Both the position numbers and the translations under genes were made by a program. The notes under the pieces were generated by a model that searched no databases, was not told the origin of the DNA, and saw only the letters and a list, made by a program, of their open reading frames with translations. Positions 35,795 to 47,990 of a stretch of 64,000 nucleotides of DNA are shown here, piece by piece. The DNA is from Bactrocera neohumeralis (lineage: Eukaryota; Arthropoda; Insecta; Diptera; Tephritidae): assembly GCF_024586455.1 (NCBI RefSeq), contig NC_065922.1, forward strand, positions 29,756,089 through 29,820,088. Direction: 5' to 3'. The first letter of the stretch is position 1; each line of letters opens with the position of its first letter.

Positions 35795-36400
35795 AATGTT
35801 GCCACGAAGTTTATAACACCAGAAAGAAGTATCGAAGACCTATATTTCTAAATGATCAGTATGATGAACTGAGCTGATTTAGCAAAATCTGTCAGTCTGC
35901 CTGTCCGCTCATCTGCCTTTCAAAAGGGCGGTTTCTCTTCCAAGGCTTTTTGTTCCGTTTCATTGGAGGCGTTTGCGGAGAGTATGTTTCACCTTCTCAC
36001 TTTAGCTTGCCTTCAAACGGATGTTCTTTGGTTAACCAGAGGCTACTTGGTCTAGAACCGGAAGTCATAAGCTGCATGAGCCATATGTAAAATAATCGTT
36101 TCTGGCCACTCCGAAGTGAATAGCAATCAGAGAACTTTCTTCATTTGCGTGAGCTCCTACACATGACTCCATCCTCATCTGTCTTTACATCCGTGAAATA
36201 GTCCTGCAGTTTTCGAAATAACAATCTGAAATTTCGTCCACGATATAGCACCACTAATGGTCACAGCTGATATATAATAACCGATCCAAATCGAGTTGTT
36301 TTATGGAAAACTTTCCAACAATAAATTAGATAATGTGATAGGTTCTACTGGAGATATACGACTGCAATGACATCTATTGACAAAATACGAAACGACTTTT
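35795..36400 (+). repeat. Family A repeat, split by a nested RTE 5' fragment
   Basis: The left half (35795-35915: GTTGCCACGAAGTTTATAAC, TGATCAGTATGATGAACTGA) and the right half (from about 36165: AATAGTCCTGCAGTTTTCGA, AATCTGAAATTTCG) are in the usual order. They are separated by about 250 bp of RTE leader. Confidence 0.7.
35920..36165 (-). mobile_element. RTE-type 5' leader fragment (or derived SINE)
   Basis: Blocks such as AAACGGATGTTCTTTGG, CAGAGGCTACTTGGTC, CCGGAAGTC and CATATGTAAAA.AATCGTTTC are shared with 58950-59050 and 61230-61350. No coding part follows. It is inserted in a family A repeat. Confidence 0.65.
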
Positions 36401-38040
36401 TCGACCTCCCAATATATTACCAAATATTTCAAATTCTCTAATCAGAAAAAATATATTTAATTCTTCTAACATTTCCTATTGGGTTAACATGCCTGCCAAT
36501 GACATGCACTTGCCTGCATCTGCAGCTTGAACTTCATTCATTCACACATACACACACGTACATACTACAACTGCGGCCTTCATACTCACACTTCATTGGC
36601 GAAATTTGAATATTTAAACTTGCCACGGCCGCATATGCAGTCACCGCAGAGTTGCCGCGCCTGCAAAAGCCGCAGCTGCTGCTTGCAACACTCGTAATCC
36701 ACTAATACAGAGGCACCACATGCACTCATCCGCACTCATACTCACACAAGCGCAATGCAATTGAGCCCTTTGCTGCAATTGTGGTTGATGATATAAGGGC
36801 CAAAAAAAGAACTCTCTGCCCCGTTTTTTTTTGTTCTTCTATTAATTTTTAGTACTTTTTAGAGGCATCCTTTGTATGTCCTTCTGTCAGAACAAATGTT
36901 TGGTCATTACAACGAAAAATGCGCTTTTGCATAAAATTACTTGCAATTAATTAATTTTTTCGACTATTCATTTTTCCCGAAGAATGCCGGCCTGCCTGCC
37001 TGTCTCTAAACCGCTATTTTCAAAAGTGAAAAATTGACAAAAAAAGAATCAACTTGCCAGCTGAACTAACAAATGTCGCTGTCGGTTGCACTTTTCTTTG
37101 TCACAGCGTGGCTATGTGTGCCCATGTAAATTTGGCCGCTCTTTTCCTTATGACAAGAGTGTGGCTATAAAGCTTTAAAGTAGCAGCTTGGTTGGTTGCC
37201 TGGATGGATGGTTGGTTCGTGGTCCAAATTATATATTCATCGAAATGATTAACGGTGTTCGGCTTTAGACCAGTTTGTAATAGATCACACCCCATCAACG
37301 GGAGTTAACATGTGCTATATAAATAATCAGCATTCTCTTTTGTCAAAAGATAGTGCTACTTTATAGGGTAACGTAAATATACAAAGAACATTGCGATTTC
37401 ATAAATATTCGTATTATTTACTCGACGTTGCGTGACTGATCCATGAATATTACATTTTTACTTGATGTTTTGCTTAATATTATTACTACAATAGTTACAA
37501 GAACCAACTTGAATCAGGAGCATAATGAATTTGGTTGAAAGCATTGGCTAAAGTCCGAAGAAACTGCATGAGTTGTTAAATTTGCCCATATTGTAAAAAG
37601 GAAACAACTTATTAAATTTTTTTCAGTCAATAAACATTTATCTAATATCTATATAATCCAATCTTCAAGATCTTTTTGAGATCTCGGTGGAGATGTAATT
37701 TCGTTTTTTTGATCATTTCTGTTTCTTATTTCAAATAAATGGTGACAAATCTCTTAGAAAAGTCATAAATAACCTGGAGAGAACCACTATTATATCATAA
37801 CCTCAAAAATATATCGATTAGATTTACAGACGTTTTATACAGTCCTTATTTTCTTTCTAATGCCAGAACTATGCTCCCCATTTCGCTAATATTTTATAGT
37901 TATCCTCTCTATTTCAATCAAATACTTAATGAACGATATAGAGGAAGATTATTGAAATAAGCTAATACCTTTCCCATATCCGATCGCCGAATAAAAGATT
38001 AATTGAAAAGCCTTTGGACTACTATAGTAAAACACATTTT
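36401..38040. other. Unique intergenic island then AT-rich sequence
   Basis: 36480-37300 is complex and transposon-free (GC-richer at 36610-36780). 37300-38040 is AT-rich with no recognised element. No gene is supported. Confidence 0.45.
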
Positions 38041-38044
38041 TTGA

Positions 38045-38840
38045 CAAAATTCGTTATTTTTTTATTCACTATAGTTCCTTTCAAGGGTGATACATTGATT
38101 ATAGCGACTCTTCAACTATACAATTTTGTAGTACGATTTGTTCTAGGCCTCAGTTTCGACTAAGACCTCTTCATTCGACGAACACTTCTTCCCTGCGAGC
38201 ATTATTTTGAGATTTGAGAACGCTTGAGCTAGTAGATATGAAGAATACGGTGGAAGCAGAACTAATTCGACCCCAAATTCGTGGATTTTTGACATCGTTT
38301 TCACTGACTTGTGACACAGTGCACTAACAGCATTCCTTTCCTTTTCTTCACATGCGGCCGTTTTTCGGCGATTTCGTCCTTCAAATGGTTCAATTATGCT
38401 ATGTAATAGCCACCGTAGATGGTTCTTCCTTTTTCAAGGACGCCATGACCTTACCAGCCCACTGTTGCGTTTTTGCACGCTTTCGAGCGGTTCATCGTGT
38501 GCAGTCTACTCGGATGACTGTCGCTTAGACTTCAGAATGAAATAATTGAACCATGTTTAATCCATTGTATCATACCGTCACAAAAGCTCGGGTTTATTAC
38601 GCTTGAACATCTTCAAACACTGTTCATCAACATCTTGTTGATATGATATAGACGTTCAGTTAATATCTTTAAGGTGTCTGCTATCTCAACGACTCCACTT
38701 TACGGTCATCCAAAATTATTTTTTGGGCTTTGTTGATGTTTTCGTCCGTAACAATTCGCGAAATTTCTTTTTATCCATATTTTCACAATAACAAGATTTG
38801 CTTTACTCAAAATGATATAATTCACAAGTAAGACCCGACT
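38045..38840 (-). mobile_element. Mariner remnant (M4), most of the length with deletions
   Basis: On the minus strand from about 38800: KKFRELL-like start, degraded helix-turn-helix, EQCLKMFKRNKPELL and a TMD*TWFNYF block (first Asp region, with a stop). It continues with RTKSPKNGR and CHKSVKTMSKIHEFGVELV, then AGKKCSSNEEVLVET, collinear with 31095-31620. Many stops. Confidence 0.72.
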
Positions 38841-40835
38841 GCTGTTAAGTACACATAAACGCGCCTTTGAAGGTTGGGGCTAACCAGAAATTATATGAAT
38901 TTAATTCCAATGGACCATCTACATATATGTCAGACCGGTTACAGATATCATGCTGTGATATAAGAGGCATTCTTCTATCTATATAATACTCAAACCTGCC
39001 TTGTTTTATTACATAAAATACTGATTATACGATACATTTGGAACATTTTTGTCAGAAGGTAAGAATCGAGAGCCAAACCGATATAGCCATTGGAAATTTT
39101 TGAATTTAATAACATGCTATATATATTTTAGTGGATCATTTACTATCGCGTTACAAATAAATCGATTTTTTGCGCATTTCTAATGTAGATATAACTAAAA
39201 ATATACCCTATAAAGAACTTCATCGAAAACATGTTTGTTTACAACTTATCGAGCCTCTGACCTGTTCCCTCATTGGCTATTCACGTCGATGAGTCAACTT
39301 TAGACGCGTTTTTTTTTCAACGTACTGTTTTCTTTTCATATCCAAGTTTAAGAATTAATTAATGAAGATTTAATTTATAAATAATAATATTTTTTTATAC
39401 ATTTTGTTGCATACAGCATTTGTAGCTTTTTTGCAATCCATCGTAATAAATATGCCCGAAATTTGAGCGCGAAATTAGACAACCCACATAAGCCCATAAC
39501 TTTCAGTATCAGTGTTCATGACTGTTGCACTAAGTTAAAAAACAAATCCGTCTTTTTCGAAATAATTTTCCGGATAATTTCCAAATTTTCGGAGTACATT
39601 TTTAATTAATACTATATATAGATGCCAAAAAAAAATAAGTTTTCTAAAAATTTATATATGTATATTGATATGAACCCTTAGTGCGAACCTAATAATAAAT
39701 GTTGTTAACTTCCCACCAAATCTCACCTTAAAGCAGCTGTCAAAAATACCAAAATAGTTAAAAGTTCATTTCTGTAAAGTTTCAAGAAAGTTTTAAAGAA
39801 AACAACCGCAACTTTTGCATACCAAAAATGAATTGCGACATAAATTAAAGCAAATATGCGTCAAATAAATCAAAGAAACCCTAAAGGCTTATGTAGAAAC
39901 GTGTCAAATGATTTATAGTCTTTTCAATCGTCAATATTAAAGCTAGCTGCGCTATTTAACTGTCAATAAATCACTTAAACAAATGCGTTGCTCTGCCAGT
40001 GCGACGCCAGTGTGGTATTTGGTAATTTCCTGTTTTTCAAATATTATCAGAGCCTTGAACATAAGCGCATAAATGTGTGTAAAAATGAATTCGAGGAAAT
40101 AAATGCATAAATAAGTGCAACCAGCTGCATGCAAATGAATTTCGATTGGCAAAAATTCAATTTAGATAGCATTTTTCATGGTAATAATGAGTAATACAAG
40201 AGAAAATATATTTATTATATGTTATAGACTTAAGCTACCTTCATACATATTACATAAATAAACTCTTCAATTTTTATTCCTCAAAAGCATTTGGAATTGT
40301 TTCAACATTTTTTTTTTTTTTTAATTTCTTTAATTAAATTCATTTATTTGTACATAAAGTACATACATATCAATCATAGTTCCCACAAGTCTTAAATATT
40401 TTCAAGCATATCACTCTTTATTGAATTAATTATGAAGACATTATACAGCTGATATCAATTTCACTAATGGCTAGTTTTCTTTGTAAAGGAAATTAGAAAC
40501 ATCTTAGGTTATTTAACTTCAGTAGCCGATTTTCACTAGAAATTCATCACAATATGCAAATTTTGTTTGCTCACTCGTCCAAAAGTCTATTTGCCTCTAT
40601 ATGTGCAACCACAAAGAGCATCGCTGTCAATCTCCGGCGCGTCATCGATACGAGTCTGTGTACTGCTCTGCTTGTGAATTGGTATGGTAGCACGAGGAAG
40701 CTTGATATAACAGTGACTTTTTGCACTTATCAAGTGGTAATATCAATTACAAATCTATTCCTGCTAACCTCATCAACAAGAGAGAGTTGTATTAAATAAT
40801 CAAGAAAGTATTTGAATGTTTTTGTTTCAGCCTAG
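38841..40835. other. Unassigned AT-rich intergenic sequence
   Basis: No gene, RNA or recognised transposon. 39880-40180 is unique and slightly more complex. A 12-T run lies at about 40309-40322. An 81-codon plus-strand frame at 40554 has no motif. Confidence 0.45.
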
Positions 40836-40837
40836 CC

Positions 40838-41110
40838 CAAGACCTCCAAGTTCCTCTTCGCCCCAAATGCCATACCTTTGAGCCAGAAATAGGCCACATC
40901 GTTGAACAAAATTTGGCTCGAAAACTTCGGACCTTCTTGGAACTTTTCAGTAGCCCATAGAGCGAGGGGATATCGCATGGGAAGGTCGAGTGGCTTCAAC
41001 TCTTGCCCAATCTGTATTTTGTACGCTTTTAGTATAAGATCTCGACGTAAAACGCGCCAAGTCGCTCCACACGACACGAGTCTCCGCAGAACAATTAACG
41101 GGCTTATAAT
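40838..41110 (-). mobile_element. DD41D (rosa-like) Tc1/mariner remnant (M6), central part
   Basis: The minus frame from 41077 reads SCGATWRVLRRDLILKAYKI, QELKPLDLPMR, ALWATEKFQEGPKF and ILFNDVAYFWLKG. In the last block the first catalytic Asp (normally in SDEAHFWLNG) is still readable as ND. Only about 80 codons remain, all open. Confidence 0.8.
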
Positions 41111-41164
41111 GAAAACAGTATATGTCAGTACTATGGATTACTAAAAAGCAATAAAATGAACTAT

Positions 41165-41945
41165 GTGAAATACGGAGCCCATCGGAAACAAAGTGATTGG
41201 AACATACTAGTATGGCTTCCGATCTGGTATATCAACAGTGGACCAGATATTCACAATAACCTTGAATAAAGCTAAGCTAAATAAATGATGTTGAGCGCTA
41301 CCATCAATTCCGTCATCATAGGGAAGGACGTTTCTGAGTCGTTCGATACCAAAAGGGCTTTCAGGCAAGATTACACCTTATCGAGTGATTTCTTCCATCT
41401 AATGCTTGAAGAGATAGTGGCGCTGTAGACCTTAACCGTACTGGCACTATCTGTCACAAGAGCCACCAGTTGCTATTAACAGTTATTACTTCGATCAGTG
41501 AAAAGCTATGTCTATCTTCGACTCAGCATAAACACTAACAACGACGTAGGACACGAAATTAGTAGGAGAGTAACTGTTGCCAACAGGCGCTATAATGGGC
41601 TCAGCAGGCAATAGAAAAATAAAGTCCTCTCTGACATAATCGAAGTATCATCGCGATATAGGCGCGGAAGTATGGACGATGACGAAGCATTATTTAAAAG
41701 CCTTCGAGAGGGAAGTCCTAAGCAAGATGTTTGGCCTCCTACGCGTTGGCGAAGGGATTCGTCGGAATGGTAAGCTGTATGAGCTCTTCGTGGATATGGT
41801 ATCCGTATGAAAGAAAGTACACTAGTACATACAGGGACAACTAATGTAGGCTTATCGACAAGTTCAGACCGACACCCGATTGTAGTGTCAAATTGACGAT
41901 GCTAATTTATAGAGAATTTCAATATTCTCTTGAAAAACAAAAAAA
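41165..41945 (+). mobile_element. RTE-type LINE fragment, reverse transcriptase
   Basis: The plus strand reads YGFRSGISTVDQIFTITLN (RT domain start) and KGFRQDYTLSSDFFHLMLE (RT, near GFRQGD), then after deletion YVYLRLSINTNNDVGHEI, VANRRYNGLSRQ. The YADD box is lost. It directly follows an M6 fragment of opposite orientation. Confidence 0.8.
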
Positions 41946-42980
41946 AATAAAATTATTATTCTAAAAATCAGTGTTTTATTCAACTATCCGCGTATATTTC
42001 TACGATATTAATATTTTATAGCACACGGCTCGTCTTAATTTCCATATCGTGTTTCAGCATTCACCCAGTTCTACACACCTGGTACGTGATTGCACATTAA
42101 ACCGAAAAGATAATGATGCGCCCTTGCATTGCAATCCCTTTTACTACCGACTCACATACATACATGAAAGTATTCGCAACCAAAATGTAATTAAACATAC
42201 GTACGAGCGCTACAATGGAGACAATCATGAGCGCTAGCAGCAAACACCTGCAGCAAAAAGCTACATTAAAACGCATTCCCTTCTCATTGATAGCGGAAAC
42301 ACCAAATTCATTTCCTCGAAGCGCATTGCATTAACGGTACTGTGTTGCGTGGGGTCCGATTATTTGTTCTCCGTTTTGGCAGCTCTCCCTGTACCACACT
42401 GTCTCACATTTAGCTGCACCATAATTTAGGTAGGATTGAATAGTAAATTAACAGCGCCACTTGTTATGCAGCTGTGTTGTTGTAATAATCGATTTCCGGG
42501 TTTTGGAGCACAATTTCGAAATATTAAGGAAATGAAATTGAATTTAGTTACAGTTATACAGTACTTACAGCTGTTTGCTGTGCAATTATTTTGGATATTG
42601 GTAATCTGAATGCATCCAAATATTTGTTATTGTTGCTAGTTAGAATTTCGAAATCTCGTATCTACATATTAAGCCCTCTTCTTATGCAGCTAGTCGAATA
42701 ACAATTACATAGGTGGCCTATTGTGCTGAATATTCTCTTTACTTCTTAATTTGGAAGCAGCAAATGTATTCACTTGCAAGTCAGGCTTTTTGTGTATCTT
42801 TTTTAAGATACATTTTATTTAATAAATAATTAAACATTTACCGTATTTAATGTACTATAATAATAGGTGATTCATATTGAAAAATTTGAACTCCTGGATG
42901 CCGAAGCCGAACGACAGAAGGGCCTTCGAAGAAAGATGTTTTCTCCAATTCAAATCCAAAAAAAAAATTATTATTACAAT
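41946..42980. other. Unique intergenic sequence
   Basis: 42050-42500 is complex and transposon-free. No gene is recognised. Confidence 0.4.
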
Positions 42981-42983
42981 ATA

Positions 42984-43106
42984 TTGGGTAGTCGAAAAAG
43001 GCCTTTCGGATTTCTAATTAAACTTCCTCTTATTTTTTTTTATATTTATACTAATAAATAAATAAATAAAAGAATATGTGCCATTTTGGTCGACCACTTT
43101 TTGCTT
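42984..43106 (-). mobile_element. Mariner (M2) terminal fragment
   Basis: TTGGGTAGTCGAAAAAGGCC after a TA, then TTTCGGATTTCTAATTAAAC and GTGCCATTTTGGTCGACCAC. This matches the right end of the M2 copies at 11974 and 47708. The similarity stops at about 43106. Confidence 0.75.
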
Positions 43107-44034
43107 CCCAAAAAAAAGTCGGGTTTTGTGAAACAATTCTTCAGAGTGGCTCAAACAATAGAAATTAATATCAACCACATTATTCCTACGAACTTTCCTT
43201 GACATATGTCCGCTATATATCTAAGAAGGTCGGGTGAGAATTTCAAGTCAAACACACCAGCCGTTTCGGAGCATTTTTCATCTTGAAAACAGCGGTTCAA
43301 GAAAGAAGTTCTTAAGATTTTGCTATGTACATGTTTAAACAAGTTTCCGCATGTTTTCGTAGAGGTGTGAATTCGCCAGATAGTTCCGTAAATATGGAGC
43401 ATGAAACATGAACAGTTATAGCTTTTTCAGTCTAAATGCTTAGAATGATGTATTATAACTTGCAGGGTTCAAAGATAAAAACCTTCTGACGTTAAAATCC
43501 AAAATATTTGAATTTTGTAAACGAAATATTGAATCATTAAATATCGGAGAATTTATAATGGGTTTATGAGCAACTTGTAAGTAACTTTTAAGTATACAAG
43601 ACACTATAGGTATTTGAAAAATTTTGCTTACGTGGGTTCTGACGGCCGAAAAAATTCCTATTTTCACCAATTGTTCTTACACATAATAAATTAATTAATT
43701 TATTACAACTTTTAAGCATATCCAAGAGCGTATTTGAGTAATATTTTGCGAATTTTTCCTAAAAAATATTTAGAAAAGAAGCCATTGGCAGTTGGTTTTT
43801 AGAAGCACCGCGCTAAAACGTCTCCTCGACGTCATCAGCATAACAGACGAAAAATTCATTCAAAATCAAAAATTCAAATTTCATCGGTTAGTAAATTAGT
43901 ATAGCTCGTGATTAATCGAATGATTTGGAAAAAAGTATAATTTTTGGCAAACAATACAGTATGTATTTAGGTCTAATTTTTACCACAAATTGTCTTGAAA
44001 TAATAAGTTGCAAACGAGATCTGAAATTTTACAG
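43107..44034. other. Unassigned AT-rich sequence
   Basis: No recognised element or gene. Confidence 0.4.
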
Positions 44035-44300
44035 CCATCTTTTTCTCACTAAGAGGCTATTCATTTGTCGAAATGGTCGATATCGGACCACTGCAGCAAA
44101 TAGCTGCTGAACTGAACAATTCAAATAAATTTATTTTAAGGAAAACAATTTTATTTGACGAGATAACTTCATCAAATATCCAAGACAGTCGTGCAATCTC
44201 TGAAAAAATTGTTCAGATCGAGTCGCTATAACATATGGCTGTGATACAAGCTGACCGATCAAGGTTCTTGTAAGGAAATCTTATATTTTGGTACATACTG
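44035..44300 (+). repeat. Family A repeat, internal fragment
   Basis: GAGGCTATTCATTTGTCG, GGTCGATATCGGACCACTG, CAATCTCTGAAAAAATTG and TAACATATGGCTGTGATACA match the central and right parts of the family. Confidence 0.65.
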
Positions 44301-44409
44301 TGGAGAGGTGTTCAGAAAATAAATATATATATATATAAAATTAATACGTGAAAATTCTTAAGGATCATCTCAATGTGACCCTCGAAAAATCACTGATTTT
44401 CGCGTTTTT

Positions 44410-45545
44410 TTTAAGGTTGAAATTAACTAATCGCAAATACATTCATGACAAATACAAAATGGTGTTTTTATGTTTATTTATTGTGTGTACAATAATTAAA
44501 TAAATTGTTGAAATTACACGTAAAACAAAAAAGCTCTGTACAATGCCCACGATTGCGGCCGCAATTTTGGTCTAAAACAAAAATTTCAAAAAGATTATTA
44601 ATCTGTAGGAAAGTCGCTATCGCTCTATGAAAGCCTTTTGTTTTTTTTTTTTTTTTGCAATTTGACAAAATGGCGGCAGTTTGAACAAAAACAATCGAAT
44701 TTGGCCATTTCTTCGACAGTAGGAAGATTTCAAAACAAAAAACAAATAAAAGCTTCCATAGCGCTATAGCGAATAACATTGAAATGTTCTCCCCAAATTA
44801 AAACTAGATACCTTCAAAAGTCTTCCTCCGAGAGTGGAAAGCGTTTTGAAAAACACCATTCTGAGACAAACGCGTTTAAAGATTGGAGTCGTTATGTTCC
44901 CCACTCTGTTGCCTTGCTACAAGAACCGCTGTAGCGATCGTAATAATTAGAATTTCGATTTCAAAATTTGAGAGAATGTTTTTTTAATGTTGAAATTAGC
45001 TAATCGGTACCATTTTTTTCTTATAAATAAATACATTCATGACAAATACAAAATGGTTTTTATATGTTTATTTATTGGGTGTATAATAGTGAAATAAATT
45101 GTTGAAATTACACGTAAAACAAAAAGGTCCTGTACGATGTCTGCGATTGGAGCCGCAATTTTGATCTAAAACAAAAATTTCAGAAAGATTATTAATCCGA
45201 AGAAAAGTTGATATTTATTACGCTATGGAAGCTTTTTTTGTTTCTTTTTTTTAATTTGACAAAATGGCGGCGGTTTGAACTAACATAATCGAATTTGGTG
45301 CTTTTTTCGACAGTAGGAAGATTTTAAAGCAAAAAAAATAAAAATTTCCATAGCGATAAGACGTTAAAAATGTTCTCTCCAAATTGGAACTAGATACCTT
45401 CAAAAATCTTCCTCCGAGAGTGGAAAGCGTTTTGAAAAACACCATTCTGAGAAATATGCGTTTAAAGATTGAAGTTGTAGCGTTCCCCATTCTGTTCTCT
45501 TTCTACAAGAAACGCTATTAATTTAAATTTCGATTTTAAAATTTG
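44410..45545. repeat. Direct tandem duplication of a ~570-bp repeat
   Basis: Unit 1 (about 44410-44980) and unit 2 (about 44985-45545) share, in order, GTTGAAATTA, ACATTCATGACAAATACAAA, AAATTGTTGAAATTACACGT, TTTGACAAAATGGCGGC, TCGACAGTAGGAAGATTT and CTTCCTCCGAGAGTGGAAAG. Divergence is visible but alignment is easy throughout. Non-coding; the family is unknown. Confidence 0.8.
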
Positions 45546-46150
45546 AAGAATGTTTAACTTACTTTGAAAATATGTGAATTTGAATTTCGAAAAAATCTTT
45601 TGGAAGATATTTTCGTATACCTTATAGTCGAAATATGAATATATTCATTATTATTATTATTATTTTTTTTTTTAATATACTAGACCTTTATAAACATTTA
45701 ACAAACGTTGGATTCTTACGATAGGTACTTAGTAAAGTAACAAAATAGAACTTTCAAGTGGAAAAGAAGCAGCCAATTATGGAACATTCATCGGTAACCT
45801 GCTACCACTGCTCCCCTTCTAATAAATAAACTGTGGTTTCTCCGAGTCCTAAGAAGATATTTTAGGTTTCAGAGAATGGGTCTCTCGCTGTCCACCATAA
45901 ACCATATCGGAAGATAACAAGCAATACGTTATCCTAATTTTACTTAACGTTTCTGCCATTTCAGAGAATTAGAGACGATTTTATAAAAAATATAGACGAT
46001 ACCGGTCGGGATCTTTTCTTTCTTTTGCCGTATAAGTTTTTAAGGCCAACTTAGATTAAAAAAACTATATAAACACTAAATACGGTTCTATCAGCTTTCG
46101 TTCCATAATGTTTTTTCCATTTCATTTTTTAACAAGATATTTTGATGAAC
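45546..46150. other. Unassigned AT-rich sequence with (ATT)n
   Basis: An (ATT)n tract then a T-run at about 45647-45678. Nothing else is recognised. Confidence 0.45.
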
Positions 46151-47600
46151 ATACTAGACTGCATATGTGTTCAGTACCTTGCAGCAAAATAATTGCCAGT
46201 TTCTACTATTAAATTTTGCTTTGGAGGCAACAGAGAAAAACTTATCAGACACTTTTCTATCAAAGCAGAAAATTTCTCTAATTTCATTTCAACACTTTTC
46301 TTCGCGTAAATACCGCTACTGCCACTTAAAGAACTCGTTTGGCTACATTTATCCAAGAAAATGAGATCAAATGTTGCAGCTACGCACAGGCAAACGCGCA
46401 CATGCACACATACACACAACACACTTGTGCCTAAAACGAAGTTTAAAAGTGTAAAAGAGAAACGTTAACGCTAATACACAAAGGCATGTTTCCGTTTCCG
46501 CTTAAATAGAAGATAAACAAATAAAGAAGAAACAAAAAATAGTAACACCAACAGCAGCAACAACAATAAAAATCAGCGTAAGTAGTCGGAAAGAATCCAC
46601 TTACTTTCAAACTGAAAATGTGAAGGAGAAAATGAAATGAATGCAACAACAACAAACATCAACACACATACAGACACATGCCGGCATATGCATGAGATGC
46701 AAAATTGCAACAAGAACAACAACTAAGCGCAGCGTTAAGAAGCAAAGTTGAAGATCTGCAATCACTTAGAAACGGGAAGAATATTTAGTTGATAGTTGGC
46801 GCTGGGAAAAACCTGCGAACAAAATTCCATTGAAACTTCAATTTACAGTCAATGGAAAAGTTTTTCACTTTCGCGACGCAAACGAGTTGTGAACAACGCA
46901 CTGCAGCGGGCGTAAACATGTGTGAGTGTATAGTATGTGTGTGGGTGTGTGTTTGTGAGGATGGAGAGCAAGGCGCGGGGTAGCAGAATGTTAACACATT
47001 AGCGAACGACAAGCGTTTTCAAATACAATTTGCCACACAAACACACACACACACAGACATATACATATATTCACACACATATATAGGGCGAATGTACGCT
47101 CATATGTGTAAGTGATGTTGGTGATGACGCCTTTGATGTTGCTGATTGCTGCCGCCATTGTTCACACACACTACGGTTGAGTGAAGCGCAGAAAATTGCA
47201 AATACCAAAGAAGTTGCAGCATTTAAGCACCGAAGAAAGAAAAAACCAGCAGCAAAGTTCTGTAATAAGTATTCGAATTGTAAGAAAGCCAGGCGAAATC
47301 GAATTACAAACAGTGCAGCAGCAATGTGTGGGAATTTTCGCAGAAATATGCGCGGAACTGCATCCTTAGACACTTCTCTCTACAAATGCGTTTGTGTACT
47401 AGGGCATGTGGCAGTTGCATTTATGTGTGTGTTTGTGTGTGATTTGTGCTTGTTTTATGCAATTGAACTTCAACTTTTAGTTTAAAACTGTGGGTAATCA
47501 AGACTGTCGAACACACATGTAGATGAGAGTCAGCGGTGAAGGCATTGAGGTTCAATCAACAGCTAACAAGTTTCTTTAATTCAGCAAAATTTTAACATTT
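46151..47600. other. Unique intergenic island with CA and CAA/CAG tracts
   Basis: Transposon-free, complex sequence with CA/TG tracts at 46390-46420, 46930-46960 and 47035-47060 and (CAACAG)-type tracts at 46545-46570. Purine-rich 47165-47370 resembles fly untranslated exons. Several open frames of 60-102 codons overlap on both strands and none shows a motif. Confidence 0.4.
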
Positions 47601-47707
47601 AAGGTCTAGTCTGAAAATAAGTAAATTGATTTTTATTTTAAGTTTAACTGTTTAATAATGTGTCTATAAGAGTTATTTTCAAAATTCACATTATTTTTGG
47701 AAATATA

Positions 47708-47990
47708 TTGAATAGTCGAAAAAGTATTTTCGTATTTCTATTCAAATTTCAATATTTTTTTTTTATTTTTATAATGAAGTGAAATGAAGCAAATATGTAC
47801 CATTTTGGTCGACCATTTTTTTCAATTTTTCCGCTAGAGGCACTATTTCATCAGTGTCAAACTTTTCTGGTTTCTCGGCGAAAAACTGCGACAAGTAAAC
47901 TGTACTTAATTTAAGGAGTTTTGATCTAAATCTATCAGTTTTTGCCGAGTCATCAAAGATGTGTGGGATCTAGCCTTGTCCTGATTTAAG
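47708..47990 (-). mobile_element. Mariner (M2) terminal fragment with C-terminal coding remains
   Basis: TTGAATAGTCGAAAAAGTAT after TA is the terminal repeat. CAAACTTTTCTGGTTTCTCG and GCGAAAAACTGCGACAAGTA antisense encode the FFAEKPEKF region seen at 12130. GTCATCAAAGATGTGTGGGA matches the second-Asp region with the intervening part deleted. Confidence 0.8.

Noticed and set aside
47071..47485. Frames of about 100 codons on both strands in the 47-kb island
   Set aside because: Sense and antisense are both open, and there are no motifs or splice context. More likely untranslated or regulatory sequence.
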